Source of the DNA: Albirhodobacter sp042466415
Lineage (GTDB): Bacteria; Pseudomonadota; Alphaproteobacteria; Rhodobacterales; Rhodobacteraceae
NCBI RefSeq assembly: GCF_042466415.1
Contig: NZ_JAXHCH010000002.1
Coordinates: forward strand, 1,426,001-1,490,000
Length of the DNA: 64,000 nucleotides
Direction of reading: 5' to 3'
Within the stretch, counting starts at the first letter, position 1; each line of letters starts with the position of its first letter. The position numbers were made by a program, and so were the translations under genes. A model generated the notes under the pieces. The model searched no databases. It was not told where the DNA came from and was given only the letters and a program-made list of their open reading frames with translations. Below are positions 56,508 through 64,000 of the stretch, in pieces.

Positions 56508-57479
56508 ATGACCGACCAGACAGCAAAACCGACCGAAGATATTGACGTCCGCGAAGTTTTCGGTGTCGACAGCGATATGAAGGTCAAGGGCTTCGCTGAG
56601 CGTTCCGACCGCGTTCCCGATGTAGACAGCACATATAAATTCGACCGTGACACGACGCTCGCGATCCTTGCCGGATTTGCGTATAATCGTCGCGTGATGA
56701 TCCAAGGCTATCACGGCACGGGGAAATCCACCCATATCGAGCAAATCGCTGCGCGGCTGAACTGGCCAACCGTTCGCGTCAACCTCGATAGCCACGTGAG
56801 TCGCATCGACCTGATCGGGAAAGACGCGATCAAGCTGGTTGATGGCAAACAGGTGACCGTGTTCCACGAGGGCATTCTGCCTTGGGCGCTGCGCAATCCG
56901 GCCGCGATCATCTTCGACGAATATGATGCGGGCCGCGCGGATGTGATGTTCGTGATCCAGCGTGTTCTGGAGGCGGATGGCAAGCTCACGTTGCTCGACC
57001 AGAACGAAGTCATCACGCCTCACCCGTCCTTCCGCCTCTTCGCGACGGCCAACACCGTTGGGCTTGGCGACACGACGGGCCTCTATCACGGCACCCAGCA
57101 GATCAACCAAGGCCAGATGGACCGCTGGTCGCTCGTCTCGACGTTGAACTACCTCAGCCACGATGCGGAAGCGGCAATCGTTCTGTCCAAAAATCCCGCC
57201 TACAACACCGAAGCAGGCCGCAAGGAAATCAGCCAGATGGTGCATGTTGCGGATCTGACGCGCACCGCTTTCATGAACGGCGATTTGAGCACGGTGATGT
57301 CGCCGCGCACCGTCATCGCATGGGCGCAAAACGCGCGTATCTTCAACGATATCGGTTACGCCTTCCGCCTGACATTCCTCAACAAATGCGATGAGTTGGA
57401 ACGCCAAACCGTGGCGGAATTCTACCAAAGGCTGTTTGATCAAGAGCTTCCGGAATCGGCCGCGATGATGGCGCGCTGA
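56508..57479 (+). CDS. cobS: Aerobic cobaltochelatase subunit CobS
   Basis: This 323-residue AAA+ ATPase of the CobNST complex drives cobalt insertion into hydrogenobyrinic acid a,c-diamide in aerobic B12 synthesis. Walker A is QGYHGTGKSTH (about 66-76) and Walker B AAIIFDEYDAGRADV. The MoxR-like core is preceded by the CobS-specific start DIDVREVFGVDSDMKVKGFAERSDRVPDVD. It is followed by a terminator, a lipoprotein gene and then cobT. No cobalamin riboswitch is obvious upstream. Confidence 0.95.
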   Translation: MTDQTAKPTEDIDVREVFGVDSDMKVKGFAERSDRVPDVDSTYKFDRDTTLAILAGFAYNRRVMIQGYHGTGKSTHIEQIAARLNWPTVRVNLDSHVSRIDLIGKDAIKLVDGKQVTVFHEGILPWALRNPAAIIFDEYDAGRADVMFVIQRVLEADGKLTLLDQNEVITPHPSFRLFATANTVGLGDTTGLYHGTQQINQGQMDRWSLVSTLNYLSHDAEAAIVLSKNPAYNTEAGRKEISQMVHVADLTRTAFMNGDLSTVMSPRTVIAWAQNARIFNDIGYAFRLTFLNKCDELERQTVAEFYQRLFDQELPESAAMMAR

Positions 57480-57502
57480 TCGCCGCAAAAAACGCAAAAT
57501 CC

Positions 57503-57538
57503 AAAACCGCTCGCAGCATCCTGCGGGCGGTTTTCGTT
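57503..57538 (+). terminator. cobS terminator
   Basis: AAAACCGCTCGCAG (57503-57516) faces CTGCGGGCGGTTTT (57521-57534) with one mismatch, followed by CGTTTT. Confidence 0.8.
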
Positions 57539-57715
57539 TTCTCCCGCGCGGGGGAAATGCGGGAGAATGCGGATGCCCCTTCGGCGCAGCTGCTTGCCCA
57601 TGCGCGCGCAATAAAGGTTGAGATTTCGCGCCGCTTCCCGCAATGTGAGGCCAAGCGCCCGAAAACGAGCGCAGAAAAGCGCGCTCAAAGAAGCGCCGAG
57701 CATGAGGTGTTTAGG

Positions 57716-58249
57716 ATGCGGGCAATCAAGAAACTCAGTGCAGTTGCTATGGCGCTTACGCTGGGCGCGTGCGCTACCAATAACGAAGACATGGCACTTA
57801 TGAGCGCGAATGACAGCGTTTCGCTCACTGCGCCGCGATATGGCGCGGGCAAAGGCACGGGCCTGACGATCGCGCAAGACGCGATCCGCCCCGATGACAC
57901 GGCCGATACGATGATGGTGTCGCTGATGACGCGCGCGAGCAAAATCGCCTCGCCCGAGCCGGACATGCGCAGCTACGCGCGGTGTGTTGGAATCTCGGAT
58001 TATATGACCGCCTATTCGACGGCCGATGATCGCGGGGACTGGGACAAAGATAGCCGCAAGCTTGAGGCAACCGCCTCGAAGATGGATGATTTCGACGCCG
58101 AGCTGTTCGCCAGCGATCGTGAAATCACCCAGTTCAAAATGGCCGAATTGCTGCGCTCGATCCGGATGGACCCGACTGCGAACGTCACGATTTCGCGCAA
58201 GACTGCTTTGGCGCATGACATCGCAGCCTGCGTCGCCCTGTCAGCCTGA
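57716..58249 (+). CDS. Putative lipoprotein inserted between cobS and cobT
   Basis: This 177-residue protein has the signal MRAIKKLSAVAMALTLGACA with a lipobox LGAC, so Cys19 would be lipidated. The mature part is mostly polar and helical (YARCVGISDYMTAYS, DKDSRKLEATASKMDDFDAELFA); I do not recognise a family. It begins at an ATG six bases after GAGGTG; the frame is open upstream without signal. A terminator before it and a 170-base gap after it suggest independent transcription. Any link to cobalt or B12 is unproven. Confidence 0.7.
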   Translation: MRAIKKLSAVAMALTLGACATNNEDMALMSANDSVSLTAPRYGAGKGTGLTIAQDAIRPDDTADTMMVSLMTRASKIASPEPDMRSYARCVGISDYMTAYSTADDRGDWDKDSRKLEATASKMDDFDAELFASDREITQFKMAELLRSIRMDPTANVTISRKTALAHDIAACVALSA

Positions 58250-58422
58250 CCAGTCACCCCTCTCCTTTGCGCGGGGGGGGACGGAAATCGCGTCGATTTT
58301 CGGCTCCCCCACGCCCTCGCGCGCCCCATCAGCACAGCACTTTCCCGACAAGCGGCGCGTTGAGATAAATTCCTGCCGGATTTACCCTTGCATCTTGCGC
58401 CGCGCAGGGCATTTATCAACAC

Positions 58423-60300
58423 ATGAGCAAACCGTCAGACAACCCCGCCAACCCGTTCAAAAAGGCCCTCGCAGAGGCCACCAAAACCCTTGCCCATGCG
58501 CAAGAGCTTTCGGTGACCTATTCGGTTGATCCGGCGGGCATTTCTGGCGACACCATGCGCCTGCCGCAGGTCTCGCGCCGCATGACCCGCGAGGAGGTCT
58601 TGTTGGCACGGGGCACGGGAGACGCGCTTGCGCTGCGGATGCGTCACCATAACGCGGCGATTTCATCGCGTTACACGCCGACCGGCGAGATCGCGCGTGA
58701 ACTCTATGACGCGATGGAAACAGCGCGCTGCGAGGCTTTGGGCGCGCGCGACATGCCCGGAACATTGGGCAATATCAACGCCAAGATCGAACACGAGGCC
58801 GCGCGTAAAGGCTACGCGCAGGTGACAGAACGCAAGGATATCCCGTTGTCCGTTGCGGCGGGCCTGATGATCCGCGAGCGGGCAACGGGCGTCAAACTTC
58901 CCCCGAACGCCAATCAAGCCCTTGATCTATGGCGCGACTATTTCGAAACCCGCACAGGCGACGATCTCGATATCGTTGACCACGCCTTGAACGATCAGGC
59001 GGCCTTCGCGCGCCTTGCGCGCAAGATCATTGCGGATCTGGGCTATGCCGATCAGCTTGGCGATGATCCTGATCGCGGCGAGGAGGAGGAAGACGAGGGC
59101 GCACAGACCGACGACGAGGAGCAGATCGAGGATAACCAAGCGCGAGAGGAAGGCGGCGACGAGGACGAGTCCGACGCGCAGTCAGAGCAATCCTCGGAGG
59201 AGCGCTCCGACCAGACCACCGCCACCGCGAGCCTTGATGATCTTGCCGATCAAGAAACGGCCGAGGAAGTCGAGATGCCCGAAGCGGATGCGCCGATCGA
59301 GCCGCCCGCACCTGCGCCGCATTCCTCCGCCGATCCGAATTATACTGTCTATATGACGGAATTTGATGAGGAAATTCGGGCGGAGGATCTTGCAGAGCCC
59401 GTCGAATTGGAACGCCTTCGCGCCTATCTCGATCAACAGCTGGAACCGCTGAAAGGCGCGGTGTCGCGTCTGGCCAACAAATTGCAGCGCCGCTTGCAGG
59501 CGCAGCAAAACCGCAGCTGGGAATTCGACCGCGAAGAAGGGGCGCTGGACGCGGGCCGTCTGGCGCGTGTCGTGGCGAATCCGACGACGCCGCTGTCGTT
59601 CAAGGTCGAGAAAGATACCGAATTCCGCGACACGGTTGTGACATTGCTGATCGACAACTCTGGCTCCATGCGCGGGCGCCCGATCTCGATTGCGGCGATT
59701 TGCGCCGACGTTCTCGCCCGCACATTGGAGCGCTGCAACGTCAAGGTCGAGATTCTTGGCTTTACCACGCGCGCATGGAAAGGCGGGCAGAGCCGTGAGA
59801 AATGGCTCGCGAATGGTCGCCCGCAGCAGCCTGGCCGCCTCAATGATCTGCGTCATATCATCTACAAGCACGCCGATGCGCCAATGCGGCGGACGCGGTC
59901 CAATCTTGGCTTGATGATGAAGGAAGGGTTGCTGAAGGAAAACATCGACGGCGAGGCGCTGGAATGGGCGCACCGGCGGATGGTCGCGCGGCATGAGGCG
60001 CGCAAAATCTTGATGGTGATTTCTGATGGCGCCCCCGTGGATGACAGCACGCTTTCGGTCAATCCCGCGAACTATCTGGAAAAACATCTTCGCGATGTGA
60101 TCGCGATGGTCGAGCGCCGCCGTCAGGTCGAATTGCTCGCAATCGGGATCGGGCATGATGTGACGCGGTATTATTCGCGCGCGGTGACGATCACCGATGT
60201 CGAACAATTGGCCGGCGCGATGACCGAGCAACTCGCCGCGCTGTTCGATTCCAATCCGCGCGCGCGCGCCCGTTTCAAGGGGATCAAGCGCGCCTCCTGA
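58423..60300 (+). CDS. cobT: Aerobic cobaltochelatase subunit CobT
   Basis: This 625-residue partner of CobS and CobN has an N-terminal domain (about 1-200), a long acidic Glu/Asp-rich linker (about 215-300) and a C-terminal von Willebrand A domain with the MIDAS motif DNSGSMRGRPIS (about 409-420). Further metal-site residues lie in LMVISDGAPVDDST. The family start (NPFKKALAEATKTLAHAQEL) is clear. CobT forms hexameric rings with CobS. No ribosome site of note precedes the ATG. Confidence 0.94.
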   Translation: MSKPSDNPANPFKKALAEATKTLAHAQELSVTYSVDPAGISGDTMRLPQVSRRMTREEVLLARGTGDALALRMRHHNAAISSRYTPTGEIARELYDAMETARCEALGARDMPGTLGNINAKIEHEAARKGYAQVTERKDIPLSVAAGLMIRERATGVKLPPNANQALDLWRDYFETRTGDDLDIVDHALNDQAAFARLARKIIADLGYADQLGDDPDRGEEEEDEGAQTDDEEQIEDNQAREEGGDEDESDAQSEQSSEERSDQTTATASLDDLADQETAEEVEMPEADAPIEPPAPAPHSSADPNYTVYMTEFDEEIRAEDLAEPVELERLRAYLDQQLEPLKGAVSRLANKLQRRLQAQQNRSWEFDREEGALDAGRLARVVANPTTPLSFKVEKDTEFRDTVVTLLIDNSGSMRGRPISIAAICADVLARTLERCNVKVEILGFTTRAWKGGQSREKWLANGRPQQPGRLNDLRHIIYKHADAPMRRTRSNLGLMMKEGLLKENIDGEALEWAHRRMVARHEARKILMVISDGAPVDDSTLSVNPANYLEKHLRDVIAMVERRRQVELLAIGIGHDVTRYYSRAVTITDVEQLAGAMTEQLAALFDSNPRARARFKGIKRAS

Positions 60301-60370
60301 GGGCGCTTGATACGTGTCGTCTGCCGTCAGGATGACCTGACGCCTCTCCCCCAATTCTGATTGAGGCCCC

Positions 60371-62197
60371 ATGTTCCAGAGCTTTACCGCCCCGACCACC
60401 CCCGAACACGGCCCTGCGCGCCTCCAAGCTCTGCGTGAACAAATCACGCAGGAAGGATTACTCGGGTTCATGGTTCCGCGCGCCGATTTGCACCAGGGCG
60501 AATATGTTGCGCCCTGTGACGAGCGCCTTGCGTGGCTTACGGGCTTTACGGGATCGGCCGGGTTTTGCATCGTCCTGCCCGAAATCGCGGGCGTGTTTAT
60601 CGACGGGCGCTACCGTGTTCAGGTGCGCGCACAGGTTGCCGATTGCTTCACGCCGGTGGCTTGGCCCGAAATCCAGCCTGCGGCGTGGATCGCGGCGCAA
60701 ATCAGCGGGAAAGATGGACAGAATTTCAAAGCCTTGAGTGGCGGCGAGATCGGGTTCGATCCGTGGCTTCACACCAAAAGCGAAATAGATCGTCTGCAAG
60801 CGGACCTGCCTGAGGGCATTTCCCTGCGCGCCGTCGACAATCTTGTCGATCGCGTCTGGCTTGATCGCCCTGCCCCGCCAAGCGCAATCGTGCGCCGCCA
60901 TTCTGCCGAATTTGCCGGCCAGTCCGCGGCCGAAAAGCGCGCCGCAATTGCCGCGGATATCGGGCCTGCGCGGGCGTGTGTCCTGACATTGCCGGATTCT
61001 ATTTGCTGGCTTCTGAATATTCGTGGTGCCGATATCGCGCGGAACCCTATCGCACAGGCCCTCGCCATTTTGAACGAGCGCGGCGAGGTTAGCCTCTACG
61101 CACAGAGCACGAAATTCGAGGACGTAATCGATCATCTCGGCTCCGCCGTCACCCTGCACCCGCTCAGCGCCTTTGCTCCGGCGTTACGATCACTGACGGG
61201 GCCCGTGCGGGTGGATGCGGAAACAGCGCCCTTGCAAATCGGCGTGGAACTGGCCGCGGCCGGAACCCCCTTGATATGGGGCGCAGACCCTTGCGTGATC
61301 CGCAAAGCCGTTAAGAACCCCGCAGAAATCGCGGGGATGGAGGCCGCGCATCTGCGCGACGGGGCGGCGATGGTGACCTTCCTTGCATCGATGGAGGCCG
61401 ATCAATTCCAATCCGAGGCTGGCGATCCGCTCTCCGAGATCGAGATTGTCACGCGGCTTGAGGCGGCGCGCATTGCCACCGGACAGTTGATTGATATCTC
61501 CTTCGATACGATTTGCGGCGCGGGCCCGAACGGGGCGATCGTGCACTACCGCGTCACCCACGAGACCAACCGCGCGACGCGAACAGGCGATATTTTACTG
61601 ATTGATAGCGGCGGGCAATACCCCGACGGCACGACCGACATCACCCGCGTCGTGCCCGTTGGCGAGGTGCTGCAAGACGCCGTTGCCCCCTATACCCGCG
61701 TCTTGCAGGGCATGATCGATCTGTCGACTGCCCGTTTCCCCCGCGGTGTGGCGGGGGCGCATCTTGACGCATTGGCCCGCGCCCCGCTTTGGCGCGCAGG
61801 GCTCGATTTCGATCACGGAACGGGTCACGGGGTGGGGGCCGCGCTCTGCGTGCACGAAGGTCCGGCAAGGATCTCTCGCGCCTCAAACATTCCCTTGCTT
61901 GAGGGCATGATCCTGTCGATCGAGCCGGGCTATTACCGCGAAGGCCTGTTTGGCATCCGGATCGAGAACCTCGTGCGCGTCGTTAAAGCGCCCGATCTCG
62001 GGGATCTGCGCGACCAGCTGGCATTTGAGACACTGACGCTTTGCCCGATTGACAAGCGTCTGATCGATCCTGACCTGCTGACGCAGGACCAACGTCATTG
62101 GCTCAACGCCTATCACCGCCGCGTGGAAACCGCGCTCAAACCGCTGGTCGACGCGCCTACCCGTGCATGGCTTGAGGCGGCTTGCGCGGCGCTTTAG
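60371..62197 (+). CDS. pepP: Xaa-Pro aminopeptidase (peptidase M24B)
   Basis: This 608-residue metallopeptidase cleaves N-terminal residues preceding proline. It has two creatinase N-terminal domains (about 1-310: GFMVPRADLHQGEYVAPCDERLAWLTGFTGSAG) and the pita-bread catalytic domain. The metal ligands are visible: Asp in LLIDSGGQYPDGTTDITR (two), His in GTGHGVGA, Glu in SIEPGYY and Glu in IRIENLV. The length is that of the eukaryote-like APP1 group rather than E. coli PepP (441), so the symbol is approximate. Confidence 0.9.
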   Translation: MFQSFTAPTTPEHGPARLQALREQITQEGLLGFMVPRADLHQGEYVAPCDERLAWLTGFTGSAGFCIVLPEIAGVFIDGRYRVQVRAQVADCFTPVAWPEIQPAAWIAAQISGKDGQNFKALSGGEIGFDPWLHTKSEIDRLQADLPEGISLRAVDNLVDRVWLDRPAPPSAIVRRHSAEFAGQSAAEKRAAIAADIGPARACVLTLPDSICWLLNIRGADIARNPIAQALAILNERGEVSLYAQSTKFEDVIDHLGSAVTLHPLSAFAPALRSLTGPVRVDAETAPLQIGVELAAAGTPLIWGADPCVIRKAVKNPAEIAGMEAAHLRDGAAMVTFLASMEADQFQSEAGDPLSEIEIVTRLEAARIATGQLIDISFDTICGAGPNGAIVHYRVTHETNRATRTGDILLIDSGGQYPDGTTDITRVVPVGEVLQDAVAPYTRVLQGMIDLSTARFPRGVAGAHLDALARAPLWRAGLDFDHGTGHGVGAALCVHEGPARISRASNIPLLEGMILSIEPGYYREGLFGIRIENLVRVVKAPDLGDLRDQLAFETLTLCPIDKRLIDPDLLTQDQRHWLNAYHRRVETALKPLVDAPTRAWLEAACAAL

Positions 62198-62380
62198 CCC
62201 CCCGCCCCAATGCCGCCCCGCCCAATGCGCAAAACTTGGCCGATGCGGTCGCGCTATTGGGTGGCGTGATCACCTGCGGCCATGGTATCGGATCGGATAC
62301 GCTGGGGGCCGGTGTCATGCCGCCCCTCCGCAGACCCCGATGTCACCACAGTTTTGAGCAAGACCAAGCGGAGAGATCCC

Positions 62381-62767
62381 ATGATTGAGTCCCCTTCCGA
62401 CCTGCCCCGTGCTTTTGCACATGCATGGGGCGCACGCGACGCGATGGGCCTTGCCGATTTCTTCGTCGAGGATGCCGATTTTATCTCGCTCACCGGAGGC
62501 GTGGCCGAAAGCCGCAAACAGATTGAGGAGATCTTCGCGGGGGAGCTTGCAGGCGCATTCTCTCGCGCGCGCTTGGTGACGGGCAAAACCCGCGTGCGCC
62601 CATTGGGCAAGCATGTCGCGGTGGTGACACAGCGCTTTGTTCTGAGCGGATTGGTCCATGCCGATGGCGCCGACGCGGGCCGCATTGGCGCGGTGTTTGC
62701 CGCCACAATGGCCCAGACCAATGCCGGTTGGCGGATTGTTTCCGCCCAATTCGTCGTCGAACCTTAA
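62381..62767 (+). CDS. NTF2-like (SgcJ/EcaC, DUF4440-type) protein
   Basis: This 128-residue protein with an NTF2-like cone fold is suggested by DLPRAFAHAWGARDAMGLADFFVEDADFISLTGGVAESRKQIEE and the C-terminal NAGWRIVSAQFVVEP. SgcJ/EcaC family members are small proteins with varied or unknown roles, and substrate is not predictable. The ATG at 62381 follows GCGGAGAGAT; the longer frame from 62282 is not conserved-looking. It lies between pepP and recN. Confidence 0.8.
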   Translation: MIESPSDLPRAFAHAWGARDAMGLADFFVEDADFISLTGGVAESRKQIEEIFAGELAGAFSRARLVTGKTRVRPLGKHVAVVTQRFVLSGLVHADGADAGRIGAVFAATMAQTNAGWRIVSAQFVVEP

Positions 62768-62791
62768 AGGGGCAAAGCGCGGCCGCTTGGA

Positions 62792-64000
62792 TTAGCCGGC
62801 CAGCAACTCGTTCGCGGCGGCACGTGCGGCTTCAGTAACTTCCGCCCCGGAGATCATCCGCGCGATCTCATCTTCGCGCTCACGCGCGGTCAACGCGACA
62901 ACAGTCGACGTCGTCATCCCGTTCGCAACCTGTTTCTGGACGCGGAAGTGATGACCTCCGCGCGCCGCAACTTGCGGGCTGTGCGTCACAACGAGCACCT
63001 GCGCCCCTTGCGACAACAAGGCGAGACGGCGCCCGACAGCATCGGCGGTGGCCCCGCCGACACCGCGGTCGATCTCGTCAAAGATCATCACCAAAGCATC
63101 CATCCCGCGCGAGAGCACAACTTTAAGCGCAAGCAAAAAGCGCGAAAGCTCGCCGCCCGACGCAATCTTGTTGAGCGGCCCTGCGGGCGCGCCAGGGTTG
63201 GTGGCCACGGTAAACGCGACGGAATCGTGCCCCTCGGGCCCCGCCTCGGCGCGCGTGACCTGCGTGGTGAAAACTGCGCGCTCCATTTTGAGCGGCGCAA
63301 GCTCCGCCGACATCGCGGCATCCAAGCGCCCTGCCGCAGATTTACGGGCGGTGGAAATCGCGTCAGCCGCGCGGACATAGGCGATCTCGGCGGCAGACAG
63401 CTCCGATTTAAGCCGCGCGAGGTCGCCCTCGCCCGCGTCCAGCGCCTTGAGCCGCTCCCGCAGCCCCTCCGCGAAAGCGCCCAAATCATCGGCCAACACA
63501 TCATGCTTGCGCGCCAAAGCACGGATCGCAAAGAGGCGTTCCTCGACCCGTTCCAACTCGTTAGGATCAAAGGCGAGCGCGTCGAGCGCGGCCTCAACAC
63601 TGCTCTGCGCCTCGCCAAGCTCGATCATTGCGCGATCAAGCGCGGCGAGCGCAGGATCGAGACGCCCCTCCGCCCGGTCCGCGGCCCCTTGCAACCAGCG
63701 ATCCGCATCCCGCAGGATTCCCTCCGCACCGCTCGGAGAAATCGCATCGCGTGCCCGCAAGACATCGCCCCGAATTTTCTCTGCCGCTTGCATTTGACGA
63801 CGCAACGCGTCGAGCTTGGCTTCTTCGCCCGCTTGCGGGTCCATCGCATCCAGCTCGGCGACGGCATGCCGCAAATAGTCTTCCTCGGCGCGCACTTCCG
63901 CCAGAGCCGCTTGCGCAAACGCCAGCGCTTTCGCCGCACGGCTGCGTGTGGCCCAAGCCGCGCGCACAGCCTCGCCTTGCGCCTCCAGCCCAGCGAAGGA
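62792..64000 (-). CDS. recN: DNA repair protein RecN (C-terminal part, runs off the window)
   Basis: These last about 402 residues of the SMC-like recombination ATPase RecN, which binds DNA ends in double-strand break repair, are on the minus strand. A long coiled-coil arm precedes the C-terminal ATPase lobe, which shows the signature KIASGGELSRFLLALKVVL, Walker B ALVMIFDEIDRGVGGATADAVG and the H-loop VLVVTHSPQVAARG. The frame is open to the window edge, so the Walker A half and start are outside. The stop at 62792 is 24 bases from the NTF2-like gene. Confidence 0.95.
   Translation of the reverse strand, partial: SFAGLEAQGEAVRAAWATRSRAAKALAFAQAALAEVRAEEDYLRHAVAELDAMDPQAGEEAKLDALRRQMQAAEKIRGDVLRARDAISPSGAEGILRDADRWLQGAADRAEGRLDPALAALDRAMIELGEAQSSVEAALDALAFDPNELERVEERLFAIRALARKHDVLADDLGAFAEGLRERLKALDAGEGDLARLKSELSAAEIAYVRAADAISTARKSAAGRLDAAMSAELAPLKMERAVFTTQVTRAEAGPEGHDSVAFTVATNPGAPAGPLNKIASGGELSRFLLALKVVLSRGMDALVMIFDEIDRGVGGATADAVGRRLALLSQGAQVLVVTHSPQVAARGGHHFRVQKQVANGMTTSTVVALTAREREDEIARMISGAEVTEAARAAANELLAG

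Noticed and set aside
62182..62388. 68-codon plus-strand frame between pepP and the NTF2-like gene
   Set aside because: It starts inside pepP, has no ribosome site and its tail loses coding composition; better explained as intergenic.
1..64000. Search for defence system, prophage, integrative element or CRISPR
   Set aside because: No integrase, transposase, phage structural gene, direct-repeat array or restriction system was seen; the window reads as core chromosome.

Overview
The window is a 64-kb stretch of chromosome from an alphaproteobacterium, most likely a marine member of the Rhodobacterales (Roseobacter group). The evidence is high GC with strong third-position GC, a TakP-type TRAP binding protein very like the Rhodobacter sphaeroides protein, a one-cysteine DksA, Rhodobacterales-type small DUF proteins (DUF1289, DUF2852, DUF4177), an aerobic CobS/CobT cobaltochelatase, pntAB, and a small RNA resembling the CcsR/cuckoo family. 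I see no prophage, insertion sequence, CRISPR array or conjugative module. Most of the window is core or near-core chromosome, and novelty is confined to small genes and intergenic elements.

Layout. 1-5.8 kb (minus): partial sodB, then the sarcosine oxidase operon soxB - 48-residue membrane peptide - soxD - soxA - soxG. 6-8 kb (plus): ccmI-ruvX-DUF1289, overlapping. 8-18 kb: a FbpC-like ABC ATPase, a Hint-domain protein, prfC, a probable stress sRNA, osmC, dgt, an ErpA-like carrier, xthA and a RamA-like ferredoxin/ASKHA protein. 18-26 kb: a lipoprotein, sufE, ridA, tRNA-Gly(CCC), a fasciclin protein, a flavin monooxygenase, dksA, a MoxR ATPase, a Crp/Fnr regulator, a DUF2852 protein and bpt. 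27-34 kb (plus): takP, sufT-like, an old-yellow-enzyme reductase, a second A-type carrier, tpiA, takQ and takM. 34-42.6 kb (minus): ilvB-ilvH behind a leader-peptide attenuator, a small secreted protein, tgt, pntA-pntB and aroQ. 42.8-51 kb: an isoquinoline-oxidoreductase-like pair, a C26 amidohydrolase, a small membrane protein, pepN, a membrane protein and a lytic transglycosylase. 51.6-64 kb: gatB, DUF4177, a J-domain protein, a TetR regulator with DUF808, cobS - lipoprotein - cobT, an M24B aminopeptidase, an NTF2-like protein and partial recN.

How the genes work together. SoxBDAG oxidises sarcosine to glycine and delivers the methyl carbon to tetrahydrofolate, the last step of betaine use. 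The RamA-like protein suggests corrinoid methyltransferases elsewhere in the genome, and cobS/cobT serve B12 synthesis. Two A-type carriers, SufE and a SufT-like protein support Fe-S cluster assembly, although they are scattered. TakPQM would import 2-oxoacids, which are also intermediates around ilvBH. SodB, OsmC, DksA and the candidate heat-shock-sigma sRNA form a stress layer.

The most notable non-coding observations are: a candidate CcsR/cuckoo-like sRNA with a sigma-32-like promoter (about 12548-12670); an ilvB leader peptide plus terminator (36532-36634); a tandem pair of operator-like repeats beside a Crp/Fnr gene (25023-25104); an AT-rich palindrome-bearing gap upstream of pntA; and two copies of a dispersed intergenic repeat.
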